Positions 34,388-43,811 of a stretch of DNA of 64,000 bases are shown piece after piece. The position numbers were made by a program, and so were the translations under genes. Under the pieces are notes generated by a model, which made no database searches, had not been told where the DNA came from, and saw only the letters and a program-made list of their open reading frames with translations. Each line of letters starts with the position of its first letter. The stretch's first letter is position 1. Source of the stretch: SHVO01 sp041906145 (GTDB lineage Bacteria; Pseudomonadota; Alphaproteobacteria; Rhodospirillales; Rhodospirillaceae). The DNA lies in contig JAYRJU010000003.1 in NCBI GenBank assembly GCA_041906145.1, positions 434,001 through 498,000 of the forward strand. The letters are read 5' to 3'.

Positions 34388-34819
34388 ATGCGCCTTCTGA
34401 CGATCCTCCTCGCGGCTTTCTTCCTCACCACCCCCGCCTTCGCTCAATCCAAAACCATCGTCGTCGAGAACGCCTGGGTGCGCATCTACGAAGGCGCGAC
34501 TAGCGCCTACTTTCACATCCACAACAACGCCGGGGAGTCCGATCGCCTGCTCGACGTCTCCACGCCGGTGGCGGACAAGACCGAGTTGATCCGCACGCGC
34601 GTGCGCAGCGGCAAGTACACCTATCTCCCGCTGAAGGATCTCGAAATCACGGGTCACAACGACGAACGCTTGCGTCCCGGAGGCGTCTTCGTACGCCTTA
34701 CCGGCCTGAAGCGGGACCTGCACGTCGGCGACCTGGTGCCGCTCACCCTGCGCTTCGAACGCTCGGGCCACATTGAAATCAACGCGCGCGTTGGCAATCA
34801 ACTGCTTGGTAATCGGTAA
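34388..34819 (+). CDS. PCuAC-like periplasmic protein without copper ligands
   Basis: A 143-aa protein with a signal peptide (1-20, ending AFAQ) and a PCuAC-type cupredoxin-like domain: VVENAWVR start, AYFHIHNNAGESDRLLDVSTP, LRPGGVFVRLTGLKRDLHVGD, and LTLRFERSGHIEINARV. In active copper chaperones the two His and two Met ligands are in an H(M)x...HxM pattern; here the corresponding positions are non-ligand residues (for example PGGVFVRL instead of a PGG-HIM type), so copper transfer is unlikely. ATG 34388 is picked because it starts the signal peptide. The next gene begins 5 bp downstream. Confidence 0.7.
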   Translation: MRLLTILLAAFFLTTPAFAQSKTIVVENAWVRIYEGATSAYFHIHNNAGESDRLLDVSTPVADKTELIRTRVRSGKYTYLPLKDLEITGHNDERLRPGGVFVRLTGLKRDLHVGDLVPLTLRFERSGHIEINARVGNQLLGNR

Positions 34820-34823
34820 AATT

Positions 34824-35747
34824 ATGACCACGTACCCGCGCGGCGTCGGCGCCGCGATGATCACGCTGTACCGCGAAAACGGCGATGTGGATGGCGCCGC
34901 CATGGCGCGTCTCGGCCGTTGGCTGATGGACCAAGGCTGCACGGGCCTCTTGCTGTTCGGCACCACCGGCGAGGGGCCGTCAATCTCTGTCGCGGAGAAG
35001 ATCGCGACCGTGCTTGTGATGATCGACGCCGGCATTCCGCCGCACGCCATCATCGTCGGCGCGGGCGCGCCTTCGCTCTATGACGTGGTGACCCTCGTGA
35101 CGGCGCTGGGTGAAATGGGCTGCACAGCCCTTATCCTTCCGCCCTACTTTTTTCGCGCGGCATCTCGCGACGGCGTTCTTGCTTTCATGGATGAAGTCTT
35201 ACGCCGCACGGCGAAAAGAGGCACGCCGGTCTTCCTCTATCATTTTACCGAGATGTCCACGGTCGCCGTCGATACGGACATGATGGCTGCGCTCATTGCC
35301 GCGCATCCCGGGCGGATGCAAGGCGTGAAGGACAGCAGCGGCAACCTCGCGAGCGTCACATCATGGCTGCGGTTTCCCGAACTCTCGGTGTTCGCAGGTG
35401 ACGATCATCTTGCGCGCCCCCTCAGCGAGAAGGGCGGCGCGGGTGTCATGACCGCCACCGCCGGCCTCGCGCCGGCGTTGGTCAAAACCGTGGTGGACGG
35501 CGGCAATCCCGACGCCGAAGCGCGTCTCAACTCGCTTTGGCAGGACGTGCTTCTCACTGTACCGGTCACCGAAGCCGTGAAGCATATTTTCGCACATGTA
35601 ACCGGCGACGAACGTTGGCTGCGCATGCGTGCGCCGCTGCGCCCGCTCGACGCGCCAACGGTGCGCAAAACGCTCGCCGGCTTTCATGCCGCGGACGATG
35701 GGTCTGTCGCGGGCGCGCTCAAAGAGATGCAGGCGGTGTTTAGCTAG
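34824..35747 (+). CDS. Dihydrodipicolinate synthase / N-acetylneuraminate lyase family aldolase
   Basis: A class I (Schiff-base) aldolase of the DapA/NAL superfamily. The 307-aa product has GTTGEG (46-51), the Tyr in LYHF (Y139) and the Schiff-base Lys in GVKDSSG (K169). The superfamily contains DapA, NanA, KDG aldolase and hydratase-aldolases. It lacks the usual DapA YNVP stretch (YHFT here), so true DapA is uncertain, and it sits beside a PCuAC-like gene, not among lysine genes. Its stop shares the CTAG tetranucleotide with the stop of the convergent GSCFA gene. Confidence 0.75.
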   Translation: MTTYPRGVGAAMITLYRENGDVDGAAMARLGRWLMDQGCTGLLLFGTTGEGPSISVAEKIATVLVMIDAGIPPHAIIVGAGAPSLYDVVTLVTALGEMGCTALILPPYFFRAASRDGVLAFMDEVLRRTAKRGTPVFLYHFTEMSTVAVDTDMMAALIAAHPGRMQGVKDSSGNLASVTSWLRFPELSVFAGDDHLARPLSEKGGAGVMTATAGLAPALVKTVVDGGNPDAEARLNSLWQDVLLTVPVTEAVKHIFAHVTGDERWLRMRAPLRPLDAPTVRKTLAGFHAADDGSVAGALKEMQAVFS

Positions 35748-36682
35748 GCGGGCGTTGGGGCAGCGTTCACAGCTTCAATCGGTTTACGCAACACGAACGG
35801 CGGCGGAACGGGCCGCTCGCCGACGCAGTAATATTGGCGGAATTTCGACAGGGTATAGACGACCCAAGCGGGGTCGATGTGCTGGATGTCCAGGCCGCCG
35901 AACGTGACGTCCACCATCGGGCCAAACCAGCGCAGAATCTCGAAGGACGGGAAATAGTATGTGTTGTGCAGGCGCAAGCTCATGATTTCATGCAGAGCGC
36001 ACCGCAAGGTCGACTTCGAGATCGCATCGGCGACCACGGGCGGATAGTCCGAAATCGCGCGCGCCATATGGACCGGCGACAGGGTCATGACGATCTTTAT
36101 GTTCCGGTTGATCCGCCGCACTGCGTTTAGTGTCGCGGCGATGGCGTCGACGTTCTCGGCCACGCCCGTCGGCTCCATGACGAATCGCTCGGGGTCGGCC
36201 TTGATGAGCCGCAAGCCCACCTTTTGCGTGGGATCGGTCACAATTTCATTGGTCGTCTTGTCGAACCAGACGAATGACAGCCCGAAGGTAATAATGAGCA
36301 GGCCGCCCTGGCCGATGGTGTGGCGCATGTTCGCCGCCGCCGCGGCGTCCACCTTCCAGCGCTCTGCGAACCCCGTGAGGTCCTGCGAGGAGCTCAAGGC
36401 CTCCATGAACTCCTGAAGGGCGAACGGGTTGAACAGCCGCTCCGAGACGTCCAGGTGGTGGACGTTATAGCCGGTGTTGTGCAGCGTGGCGGCGATGTTG
36501 CCGGCAAAACACGAGCCGATCGTGGTGATGGGGGTGCTGCGGTCGACGAACGGCGCCTCCGGCATCAGATTCGCCAGAATCGAGCGGTCGACGGCCTCAT
36601 CGAAGCCCTCGGGCGTCGCGACGGACTTGGGGACTTGCCGGTCCTTGCCGTAACGGCCGACAGGTAACATTGGCCTAAGCAT
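35744..36682 (-). CDS. GSCFA domain protein
   Basis: A 312-aa protein named by its signature GSCFA at residues 56-60 (ITTIGSCFAGNIA), followed by family-like segments GLSFVWFD, VMTLSPVHMARA and a C-terminal YTLSKFRQYYCVG. GSCFA proteins belong to the SGNH-like superfamily and are often found with cell-surface polysaccharide genes; the nucleophile would be S57. GAGG lies about 8 nt upstream of the ATG at 36682. No signal peptide. Convergent with the aldolase gene. Confidence 0.8.
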   Translation of the reverse strand: MLRPMLPVGRYGKDRQVPKSVATPEGFDEAVDRSILANLMPEAPFVDRSTPITTIGSCFAGNIAATLHNTGYNVHHLDVSERLFNPFALQEFMEALSSSQDLTGFAERWKVDAAAAANMRHTIGQGGLLIITFGLSFVWFDKTTNEIVTDPTQKVGLRLIKADPERFVMEPTGVAENVDAIAATLNAVRRINRNIKIVMTLSPVHMARAISDYPPVVADAISKSTLRCALHEIMSLRLHNTYYFPSFEILRWFGPMVDVTFGGLDIQHIDPAWVVYTLSKFRQYYCVGERPVPPPFVLRKPIEAVNAAPTPA

Positions 36683-36986
36683 TAAGGGACCTCTTCACAG
36701 GAACCGACATTGATGGCTCGCCAGGGCAAATATGATCCCACGCGGTGGGCGACCGAAGGCGCACGCGACCAACGAAAAGCGCAAAATATCGCGGTCTGTC
36801 AACGGTATTACGCACAATCAGTTGCCTTGACTCTGTTACCCTTGGCCGGTAAATCACCCCCACGACGCGCGTGGGGACGGGCGGAAGTTAAGGGGCTTCG
36901 GGCGCGTTCCTGTCTGTGCCGTAACCTATTGTAATTCATAATAAATCGGGCCAAGTTGTAGCGGCCCTGGTAGCAAGGCTGGTGGC
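36683..36986. other. Spacer before the nuo operon
   Basis: 304 bp with no convincing gene. A 74-codon frame at 36710-36934 is low-complexity and Arg-rich and is probably not translated. It carries a candidate promoter at 36827 and the nuo leader. Confidence 0.45.
36827..36855 (+). promoter_or_regulatory. Candidate promoter of the nuo operon
   Basis: TTGACT at 36827-36832 and TAAATC at 36850-36855 with 17 bp between them, 131 bp upstream of nuoA. Good -35, weak -10. The best match in the spacer by eye. Confidence 0.4.
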
Positions 36987-37352
36987 ATGCAGCAGCTGCT
37001 CGTTGAGTATCTCCCGATCCTTATTTTTCTGGGTATAGCCCTTGGGCTCGCGCTGGTGATGGTTATCGCCTCGCTGATCGCCGGGCCAAGCCGTCCGGAC
37101 CCGGAAAAAACCTCCGCCTATGAGTGCGGTTTCGAGGCCTTTGACGACGCCCGGTCGAAGTTCGACGTGCGTTTCTACCTGGTCTCGATCCTGTTCATCA
37201 TTTTCGACCTCGAAGTGGCCTTCCTTTTCCCCTGGGCGATCACCCTAGGAAAAATTGGGATGTTCGGCTTCTGGTCCATGATGGTGTTCCTCGGCGTGCT
37301 CACCATTGGCTTCATCTACGAATGGAAGAAGGGAGCACTGGAATGGGAGTAA
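36987..37352 (+). CDS. nuoA: NADH-quinone oxidoreductase subunit A
   Basis: Small membrane subunit of complex I with three helices; 121 aa. The conserved KTSAYECGFEAFDDARSKFDVRFYLVSI segment marks the first loop and second helix. First gene of a 14-gene nuo operon; overlaps nuoB by 10 nt if nuoB starts at 37343. Confidence 0.95.
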   Translation: MQQLLVEYLPILIFLGIALGLALVMVIASLIAGPSRPDPEKTSAYECGFEAFDDARSKFDVRFYLVSILFIIFDLEVAFLFPWAITLGKIGMFGFWSMMVFLGVLTIGFIYEWKKGALEWE

Positions 37353-37900
37353 CCGTTCCGGCCGCGCCGAAAACCGACATTATTCGCGCGACGACCGCTC
37401 AAGACGCGCAGGTTATGGCCCGCGTCTCCGAGGAACTGCAGAACAAAGGCTTTCTGCTCACCTCGCTCGATCAGCTTGTGAACTGGGGCCGCACCGGCTC
37501 GCTGTGGCCGATGACGTTCGGTCTTGCGTGTTGCGCCGTGGAAATGATGCACGTCGCCATGGCGCGCTACGACATGGACCGTTTCGGCATGGTCTTCCGT
37601 CCCAGCCCGCGCCAGTCCGACTGCATGATCGTCGCCGGCACACTGACCAACAAAATGGCTCCCGCGCTCCGCAAGGTTTACGACCAGATGCCGGAACCGC
37701 GCTGGGTCATCTCGATGGGCTCCTGCGCCAACGGCGGGGGCTACTATCACTACTCGTATTCAGTGGTGCGCGGCTGCGATCGTATCGTGCCTGTCGACAT
37801 CTACGTTCCGGGCTGCCCGCCCACCGCGGAAGCGCTTCTGTACGGCATTCTCCAGCTGCACAAGAAGATCCGCCGCGTCGGCACGATTGACCGGGCCTAA
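37343..37900 (+). CDS. nuoB: NADH-quinone oxidoreductase subunit B
   Basis: Holds the terminal iron-sulfur cluster N2 next to the quinone site. The 185-aa product has the CC pair in LACCAVEMMH, GSCANGGGYYHYSY, and VPGCPPTAEA. ATG 37343 with GGGAG 8 nt upstream is preferred over the in-frame ATG at 37322, which would add 7 residues. Coupled to nuoA. Confidence 0.96.
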   Translation: MGVTVPAAPKTDIIRATTAQDAQVMARVSEELQNKGFLLTSLDQLVNWGRTGSLWPMTFGLACCAVEMMHVAMARYDMDRFGMVFRPSPRQSDCMIVAGTLTNKMAPALRKVYDQMPEPRWVISMGSCANGGGYYHYSYSVVRGCDRIVPVDIYVPGCPPTAEALLYGILQLHKKIRRVGTIDRA

Positions 37901-37905
37901 CGCGC

Positions 37906-38541
37906 ATGACCCTCGGAATAGAAGGCCTTCGCGAAGTTGCCGCCCGCCTCCCGCAGGTGCTTAGCGGCGATTTTATCTCCGCCGACATTCAGCGCGGCGA
38001 ATTGACTGTATTCGTGAAGCGTGAGTCGATCCTCAAGGTCGTCACCACGCTGCGCGACGATCCCAAGCTTGCGTTTACGCAAGTGATCGATGTGACCGCC
38101 GTCGACTACCCGCAGCGTCCCGAGCGCTTCGAGGTCGTCTATCTCCTGCTCTCGATGAGTCTCAATCAGCGCATCCGCGTGAAGTTGACCGTGGGCGAAG
38201 AGGTGGCGGTGCCGAGCATCACGTCCCTGTTTCCCTGCGCCGATTGGTGCGAGCGCGAAGTGTGGGACATGTACGGCGTATTCTTCTCCGATCATCCGGA
38301 TCTGCGCCGCATCCTCACCGACTACGGCTTCGAAGGTCATCCGCTGCGGAAGGATTTCCCGCTCACCGGTTATGTCGAAGTGCGTTACGACGTCGAGCAG
38401 AAGCGCGTGATTTACGAACCCGTGAAGTTGGCGCAGGACTTCCGCTCGTTCGACTTCCTCTCGCCGTGGGAAGGCATCCAGAAGCTCCTGCCGGGCGATG
38501 AAAAGGCGCAGCCCGCGCCGACTAAGCAGGGCGGAGCGTAA
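37906..38541 (+). CDS. nuoC: NADH-quinone oxidoreductase subunit C
   Basis: Peripheral-arm subunit that with NuoD lines the path to quinone. The 211-aa product carries the conserved ERFEVVYLLLS...NQRIRVK stretch, WCEREVWDMYGVFFSDHPDLRRIL and DYGFEGHPLRKDFP. A separate gene, not fused to nuoD. Five bp after nuoB. Confidence 0.96.
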   Translation: MTLGIEGLREVAARLPQVLSGDFISADIQRGELTVFVKRESILKVVTTLRDDPKLAFTQVIDVTAVDYPQRPERFEVVYLLLSMSLNQRIRVKLTVGEEVAVPSITSLFPCADWCEREVWDMYGVFFSDHPDLRRILTDYGFEGHPLRKDFPLTGYVEVRYDVEQKRVIYEPVKLAQDFRSFDFLSPWEGIQKLLPGDEKAQPAPTKQGGA

Positions 38542-38543
38542 GC

Positions 38544-39731
38544 ATGTCCAATACCGCCGAAGCTGAAATCGAGAATTACACGCTGAACTTCGGGCCGCAG
38601 CATCCTGCGGCGCATGGCGTTCTGCGTCTGGTGCTGGAGATGGACGGTGAAGTCATCGACCGCGTCGATGCGCACATCGGCCTCCTGCACCGCGGCACCG
38701 AGAAGCTGATCGAGTACAAGACCTATCTCCAGGCGGTCCCGTACTTCGATCGCCTCGACTACGTCTCGCCGATGAACCAGGAGCAGGCTTATTCGCTCGC
38801 GGTCGAGAAGTTGCTCGGCATCGAAGTGCCGCGCCGCGCGAAATACATTCGCATGTTGTTCGGCGAACTGACGCGCATCCTCAACCACATCATGAATATC
38901 GCCTCTTACGCCATGGACGTCGGCGCTATGACGCCGTTCCTGTGGACGTTCGAAGAGCGCGAGAAGATCATGGGCTTCTACGACGACGTTTGCGGCGCGC
39001 GTATGCACGCCAACTACGTCCGTCCGGGCGGCGTCTCGCAGGATCTGCCCGCGGGCCTCGTCGAGCGTATGCATGAGTGGGCGAACGGCTACACCAAGGT
39101 CCTCGACGACATGGAAGGCCTGCTCACCGAGAACCGCATCTTCAAGCAGCGCGTGGTGGATATCGGCGTCGTATCGAAGGAACAGGCGCTCGCCTGGGGC
39201 TTCACCGGTCCGAACCTGCGCGCCTCGGGCGTGGCGTGGGATCTGCGCAAGTCGCAGCCTTACGACGGCTACGAGGAGATGGATTTCGACATTCCGATCG
39301 GCAAGAACGGCGATTGCTACGACCGCTATCTCGTGCGTGTCGAAGAAATGCGCCAGTCCTTGAAGATCATCAAGCAGTGCCTGGAAAAGATGCCCTCGGG
39401 TCCGGTGCGCGTGAACGATCGCAAGGTTCTTGCGCCGCCGCGTTCCGAAATGAAGACATCGATGGAAGCTCTCATCCATCACTTCAAGCTCTACACCGAA
39501 GGCTACAAGGTTCCGGCCGGCGAAACCTACGTCGGCACCGAAGCGCCGAAGGGCGAATTCGGCGTGTATCTTGTCTCCGACGGCACCAACAAGCCCTACC
39601 GCTGCCGCATCCGCGCTCCCGGGTTCATGCACCTGGAAGCCATGGACGCGATGCTGCGCGGTCACATGCTGGCCGACGTACCGGCGGTGCTGGGCTCTAT
39701 CGATATCGTGTTCGGCGAGGTTGACCGATGA
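38544..39731 (+). CDS. nuoD: NADH-quinone oxidoreductase subunit D
   Basis: The 49-kDa subunit forming the quinone-binding cavity with NuoB. The 395-aa product starts near NFGPQHPAAHGVLRLV, then HIGLLHRGTEKLIE, YVSPMNQEQAY and the C-terminal GSIDIVFGEVDR. The His and Tyr that bind quinone in homologues (GPQHPAAHG; LDYVSP) are present. The stop overlaps the nuoE ATG (ATGA). Confidence 0.97.
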   Translation: MSNTAEAEIENYTLNFGPQHPAAHGVLRLVLEMDGEVIDRVDAHIGLLHRGTEKLIEYKTYLQAVPYFDRLDYVSPMNQEQAYSLAVEKLLGIEVPRRAKYIRMLFGELTRILNHIMNIASYAMDVGAMTPFLWTFEEREKIMGFYDDVCGARMHANYVRPGGVSQDLPAGLVERMHEWANGYTKVLDDMEGLLTENRIFKQRVVDIGVVSKEQALAWGFTGPNLRASGVAWDLRKSQPYDGYEEMDFDIPIGKNGDCYDRYLVRVEEMRQSLKIIKQCLEKMPSGPVRVNDRKVLAPPRSEMKTSMEALIHHFKLYTEGYKVPAGETYVGTEAPKGEFGVYLVSDGTNKPYRCRIRAPGFMHLEAMDAMLRGHMLADVPAVLGSIDIVFGEVDR

Positions 39732-40426
39732 GCGCGCGCGTGATGGCGGAAAATCAACCCGCCAGTTTCGCCTTCAATGCCGAGATGCAGGAGCGGGCGA
39801 AGAAAATCATCGCCAAGTATCCCGCCGGCCGCCAGGCCAGCGCGGTGATTCCGCTGCTGGATCTCGCGCAGCGTCAGGAAGGTTGGGTCTCGCGCCCGGC
39901 CATGGAACAGATCGCCGTCATGCTTGAAATGGCGCCGATCCGCGTCATGGAAGTCGCGACCTTTTACACCATGTTCAAGCTTGCGCCGGTCGGTAAGAAC
40001 CACATCCAGGTTTGCACCAGCCTTTCGTGCTGGCTGCGCGGTTCCAACGATGTCGTGAAGTCGTGCAAGGACAAACTCGGCATCGGTTTCGGCGAAGTCA
40101 CGCCGGACGGTTCCTTCAGCCTTGAAGAAGTCGAATGCGCGGGCGCGTGCGTGAACGCGCCGGTGATCGCTGTCGGCGACGACTACTACGAAGACGTCGA
40201 CTACGCGTTGACGGGTAAGGTCATCGATGCGCTGAAGCGCGGCGAAAAGCTGCCGCCGCATGGCTCGATGACCGGCCGCGACAACGCGGCGCCGGCGGGC
40301 GAGAAGACCTCGCTCACCGAAGACCCGACGAAGCCGATCCCGAAGCAAGATTTTGCTGCTGCGAAAGCGGCGTTCGAAAAGGCGAAAGCGGAAGCCGCGG
40401 CGAAAGCCGCTGCCCCGAAGGCATAG
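39728..40426 (+). CDS. nuoE: NADH-quinone oxidoreductase subunit E
   Basis: The 24-kDa subunit with a [2Fe-2S] cluster (N1a). Ligands are visible in CTSLSCWLRG and ECAGACVNAP. The 232-aa length includes a C-terminal Lys/Ala-rich tail (about 170-232, PKQDFAAAKAAFEKAKAEAAAKAA) that is variable in the family. It overlaps nuoD by 4 nt; nuoF follows after 9 bp. Confidence 0.95.
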   Translation: MSARVMAENQPASFAFNAEMQERAKKIIAKYPAGRQASAVIPLLDLAQRQEGWVSRPAMEQIAVMLEMAPIRVMEVATFYTMFKLAPVGKNHIQVCTSLSCWLRGSNDVVKSCKDKLGIGFGEVTPDGSFSLEEVECAGACVNAPVIAVGDDYYEDVDYALTGKVIDALKRGEKLPPHGSMTGRDNAAPAGEKTSLTEDPTKPIPKQDFAAAKAAFEKAKAEAAAKAAAPKA

Positions 40427-40435
40427 GTTCGAAAC

Positions 40436-41728
40436 ATGCTCGCTGATAAAGATCGTATCTTCACGAACCTCTACGGTCGCCACGATTGGCGCCTCAAGGG
40501 CGCGCGCGCCCGCGGCGATTGGGACGGCACCAAAGAGATTCTCGACATGGGTCCTGAGTGGATCATCGACGAGATGAAGCGCTCGGGTTTGCGCGGCCGT
40601 GGCGGCGCGGGTTTCCCGACGGGCCTCAAGTGGTCCTTCATGCCCAAGACCGAAAGCGAGCGTCCGCATTATCTTGTCGTGAACGCCGACGAGGGCGAGC
40701 CGGGCACCTGTAAGGACCGCGACATGCTGCGCTTCGATCCGCACAAGCTGATCGAAGGCTGCCTTATCGCCAGCTTCGCGATGCGCGCGCACGCCTGCTA
40801 CATCTACATCCGCGGTGAGTTCTACAACGAAGCCTCCAACCTTCAGGTCGCCATCGACGAGGCCTATGACGCGGGCCTCATCGGCAACAACGCGTGCGGT
40901 TCTGGTTGGAAGTTCGATCTTTATCTGCATCGCGGCGCCGGCGCTTATATCTGCGGCGAAGAAACCGCGCTCATTGAGTCCATCGAAGGCCGCAAGGGCC
41001 AGCCGCGCTTGAAGCCGCCGTTCCCGGCGGGCGTCGGTCTCTACGGCTGCCCGACCACGGTCAACAATGTCGAAAGTATCGCCGTTGCTCCGACCATCCT
41101 GCGCCGCGGCGCGTCGTGGTTCGCGAGCTTCGGCCGCCCGAACAACGCGGGCACGAAAGTCTTCTGCATCTCCGGCAACGTGAATAAGCCCTGCAACGTC
41201 GAAGAGTCCATGAGCATCCCGCTCAAGGAACTCATCGAAAAGCATTGCGGCGGCGTGCGCGGCGGCTGGGACAATCTCCAAGGCGTCATTCCGGGCGGCG
41301 CGTCCGTGCCGGTGCTGCCGAAGTCGATCTGCGACACCGTCCTCATGGACTTCGATGCGCTGCGCGACGTGAAGTCGGGCCTCGGCACCGCGGCCGTGAT
41401 GGTCATGGACAAGTCGGTCGATATCGTCGCGGCGATCTCGCGCCTGTCGGATTTCTACAAGCATGAAAGCTGCGGCCAGTGCACGCCGTGCCGTGAAGGC
41501 ACCGGCTGGCTCGCGCGCGTCATGCGCCGCATGGTGAAGGGTGACGCGACCCTTGCCGAAATCGATACGCTGGAACAGGTCACCTATCAGATCGAAGGGC
41601 ACACGATTTGCGCCCTCGGAGATGCGGCGGCCTGGCCGGTTCAAGGTTTGATCCGCCATTTCCGTCCTGAACTCGAGCGCCGCATCCGCGACTACCGCGA
41701 TGCCAAGACGCGCGATAAAGCGGCTTAG
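40436..41728 (+). CDS. nuoF: NADH-quinone oxidoreductase subunit F
   Basis: The 51-kDa subunit that oxidises NADH with FMN and holds cluster N3. The 430-aa product has the FMN/NAD-binding GRGGAGFPTGLKW, NADEGEPGTCKDRD, YICGEETALIES, and the [4Fe-4S] motif SCGQCTPCREGTGW. Follows nuoE directly. Confidence 0.97.
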   Translation: MLADKDRIFTNLYGRHDWRLKGARARGDWDGTKEILDMGPEWIIDEMKRSGLRGRGGAGFPTGLKWSFMPKTESERPHYLVVNADEGEPGTCKDRDMLRFDPHKLIEGCLIASFAMRAHACYIYIRGEFYNEASNLQVAIDEAYDAGLIGNNACGSGWKFDLYLHRGAGAYICGEETALIESIEGRKGQPRLKPPFPAGVGLYGCPTTVNNVESIAVAPTILRRGASWFASFGRPNNAGTKVFCISGNVNKPCNVEESMSIPLKELIEKHCGGVRGGWDNLQGVIPGGASVPVLPKSICDTVLMDFDALRDVKSGLGTAAVMVMDKSVDIVAAISRLSDFYKHESCGQCTPCREGTGWLARVMRRMVKGDATLAEIDTLEQVTYQIEGHTICALGDAAAWPVQGLIRHFRPELERRIRDYRDAKTRDKAA

Positions 41729-41747
41729 ACGGGGCGAGGGGACAGCA

Positions 41748-43811
41748 ATGCCTAAGCTTACGATTGACGGTATCCAGGTCGAAGTTCCGCCGAACACGAC
41801 CATCTTGCAGGCGGCCGAGCAGATCGGCGTGGAAATCCCGCGCTTCTGTTATCACGATCGCCTCTCGATCGCCGGCAACTGCCGTATGTGCCTCGTTGAC
41901 GTTGAGAAGTCGCCGAAGCCGGTCGCGTCATGCGCCATGCCGGTTAACGAAGGCATGGTCGTGCACACCAAGTCCGAGCGCGCCAACAAGGCGCGCGGCG
42001 GCGTGATGGAATTCCTGCTCATCAACCACCCGCTCGATTGCCCGATCTGCGATCAGGGCGGCGAGTGCGATCTGCAGGACCAGGCCATGGCCTATGGTTT
42101 CGATCGCGGACGCTTCCACGAGAACAAGCGCGCGGTCAAAGACAAGTACATGGGGCCGCTCGTTGCGACTTACATGACCCGCTGCATCCATTGCACGCGC
42201 TGCGTCCGCTTCGCGACCGAAGTCGCGGGCGTGCCGGAACTCGGCGCGCTTGGCCGCGGCGAAGACATGGAAATCACCACCTACCTCGAAGGCGCGCTGT
42301 CGTCGGAACTGTCCGGCAACGTCGTCGATCTTTGCCCGGTCGGCGCGCTCACTTCGAAGCCCTACGCGTTCCATGCGCGTCCGTGGGAACTGCGTAAGAC
42401 CGAATCCATCGACGTAATGGACGCCGTCGGCACCAATATCCGCGTCGACGCCCGTGGCCGCGAAGTCATGCGCGTCCTGCCGCGCATCAACGAAGAAGTG
42501 AACGAGGAATGGCTGGCCGATAAGAGCCGCCATGCCTGTGACGGCCTCGGCTATCAGCGCCTCGACCGTCCGTACGTGCGCCGCAACGGCAAGCTCACGG
42601 CCGTGTCGTGGGAAGACGCCTTCGACGCCATCGCTGTCCGTCTGCGTGCATCGGCGGGCAACCGCATGGCCGCTATCGCTGGCGATCTCGTTGACGTTGA
42701 ATCCATGACGGCCCTGAAGGACCTCATGACTGCGCTCGGCTCGCACAATATCGATTGCCGCCAAGACGGCGCCGCGCTCGATCCGAAAGTCCGCGCCTCC
42801 TACATCTTCAACAGCACCATCGCCGGCATCGAACAGGCTGACGCGATCCTGCTCGTCGGCACCGACCCCCGCCGCGAAGCCCCGGTTTTGAATGCCCGCA
42901 TCCGCAAGCGTTTCAAGAAAGGCGGCCTTACGGTCGGTGTGATTGGCGCGGATACGAAGCTTACCTATAAGGCGGAGAACCTCGGCGCTTCGGCCGATGT
43001 CCTGTCCAAGATCGCCGACGGCTCGCATCCGTTCGCGCAAGTCCTCAAGAACGCCAAGAACCCGATGATCGTCGTTGGCATGGCCGCGCTGTCGCGCGCC
43101 GATGGTAACGCGATCCTCGCCGCCGCCCGTCAGGTCGCCGATGCCTGCGGCCTCGTGAAGGACGGCTGGAATGGTTTCAACGTGCTCCACACCGCCGCCG
43201 GCCGTGTCGGCGGTCTCGATGCCGGCTTCGTGCCCGGCGAGGGCGGTAAGGACACGCGCGGCATCCTCGAAGCCGCCGGAAAGGGCGAGATCGACGTCGT
43301 GTTCCTTCTGGGCGCCGACGAGATCGACACCGCCAAACTCGGCAAGGCGTTCGTGATCTATCAGGGGCACCACGGCGACCGCGGCGCGCACCGCGCCGAT
43401 GTGATCCTGCCGGGCGCCGCCTACACTGAAAAAGACGGCACATACGTCAACACCGAAGGCCGTGTGCAGGAAGCCTACCGCGCCGTGTTCCCGCCTGGGG
43501 AAGCGCGTGAGGACTGGACCATCCTGCGTGCTCTGTCGGCGGTGCTCTCGAAGACGCTGCCCTACGACAATATCAAGCAGCTTCGCGCGCGCATGGCCAA
43601 AGCGAACCCGGTGTTCGCGGGCTACGACAAGGTTCAACCCGCCGAGTGGAAGAGCTTCGGCGCGGCCGGTGCTATCGCCGCCACGCCGTTCGTCTACCCG
43701 GTGCAGAACTATTACATGACCGATCCGATCAGCCGGGCCTCGCGCACGATGGCGCAGTGCACGGAAGAGTTCGTACTCGGCACCAAGCAGAAGACGGGCA
43801 CCCATGGCTGA
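41748..43811 (+). CDS. nuoG: NADH-quinone oxidoreductase subunit G
   Basis: The 75-kDa iron-sulfur subunit of the electron-input arm. The 687-aa product has an N-terminal ferredoxin domain with CYHDRLSIAGNCRMC, the His-Cys cluster segment CPICDQGGECDLQDQ, the CIHCTRCVRF/LCPVGALTSKP ferredoxin pair, and a molybdopterin-oxidoreductase-like C-terminal domain. ATG 41748 is set by GAGGGG upstream; an in-frame start at 41700 would overlap nuoF. The stop overlaps nuoH by 8 nt. Confidence 0.96.
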   Translation: MPKLTIDGIQVEVPPNTTILQAAEQIGVEIPRFCYHDRLSIAGNCRMCLVDVEKSPKPVASCAMPVNEGMVVHTKSERANKARGGVMEFLLINHPLDCPICDQGGECDLQDQAMAYGFDRGRFHENKRAVKDKYMGPLVATYMTRCIHCTRCVRFATEVAGVPELGALGRGEDMEITTYLEGALSSELSGNVVDLCPVGALTSKPYAFHARPWELRKTESIDVMDAVGTNIRVDARGREVMRVLPRINEEVNEEWLADKSRHACDGLGYQRLDRPYVRRNGKLTAVSWEDAFDAIAVRLRASAGNRMAAIAGDLVDVESMTALKDLMTALGSHNIDCRQDGAALDPKVRASYIFNSTIAGIEQADAILLVGTDPRREAPVLNARIRKRFKKGGLTVGVIGADTKLTYKAENLGASADVLSKIADGSHPFAQVLKNAKNPMIVVGMAALSRADGNAILAAARQVADACGLVKDGWNGFNVLHTAAGRVGGLDAGFVPGEGGKDTRGILEAAGKGEIDVVFLLGADEIDTAKLGKAFVIYQGHHGDRGAHRADVILPGAAYTEKDGTYVNTEGRVQEAYRAVFPPGEAREDWTILRALSAVLSKTLPYDNIKQLRARMAKANPVFAGYDKVQPAEWKSFGAAGAIAATPFVYPVQNYYMTDPISRASRTMAQCTEEFVLGTKQKTGTHG

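Noticed and set aside
36710..36934. 74-codon plus-strand ORF before nuoA
   Set aside because: Arg-rich, low complexity, no family, and it overlaps the candidate nuo promoter; more likely spacer.
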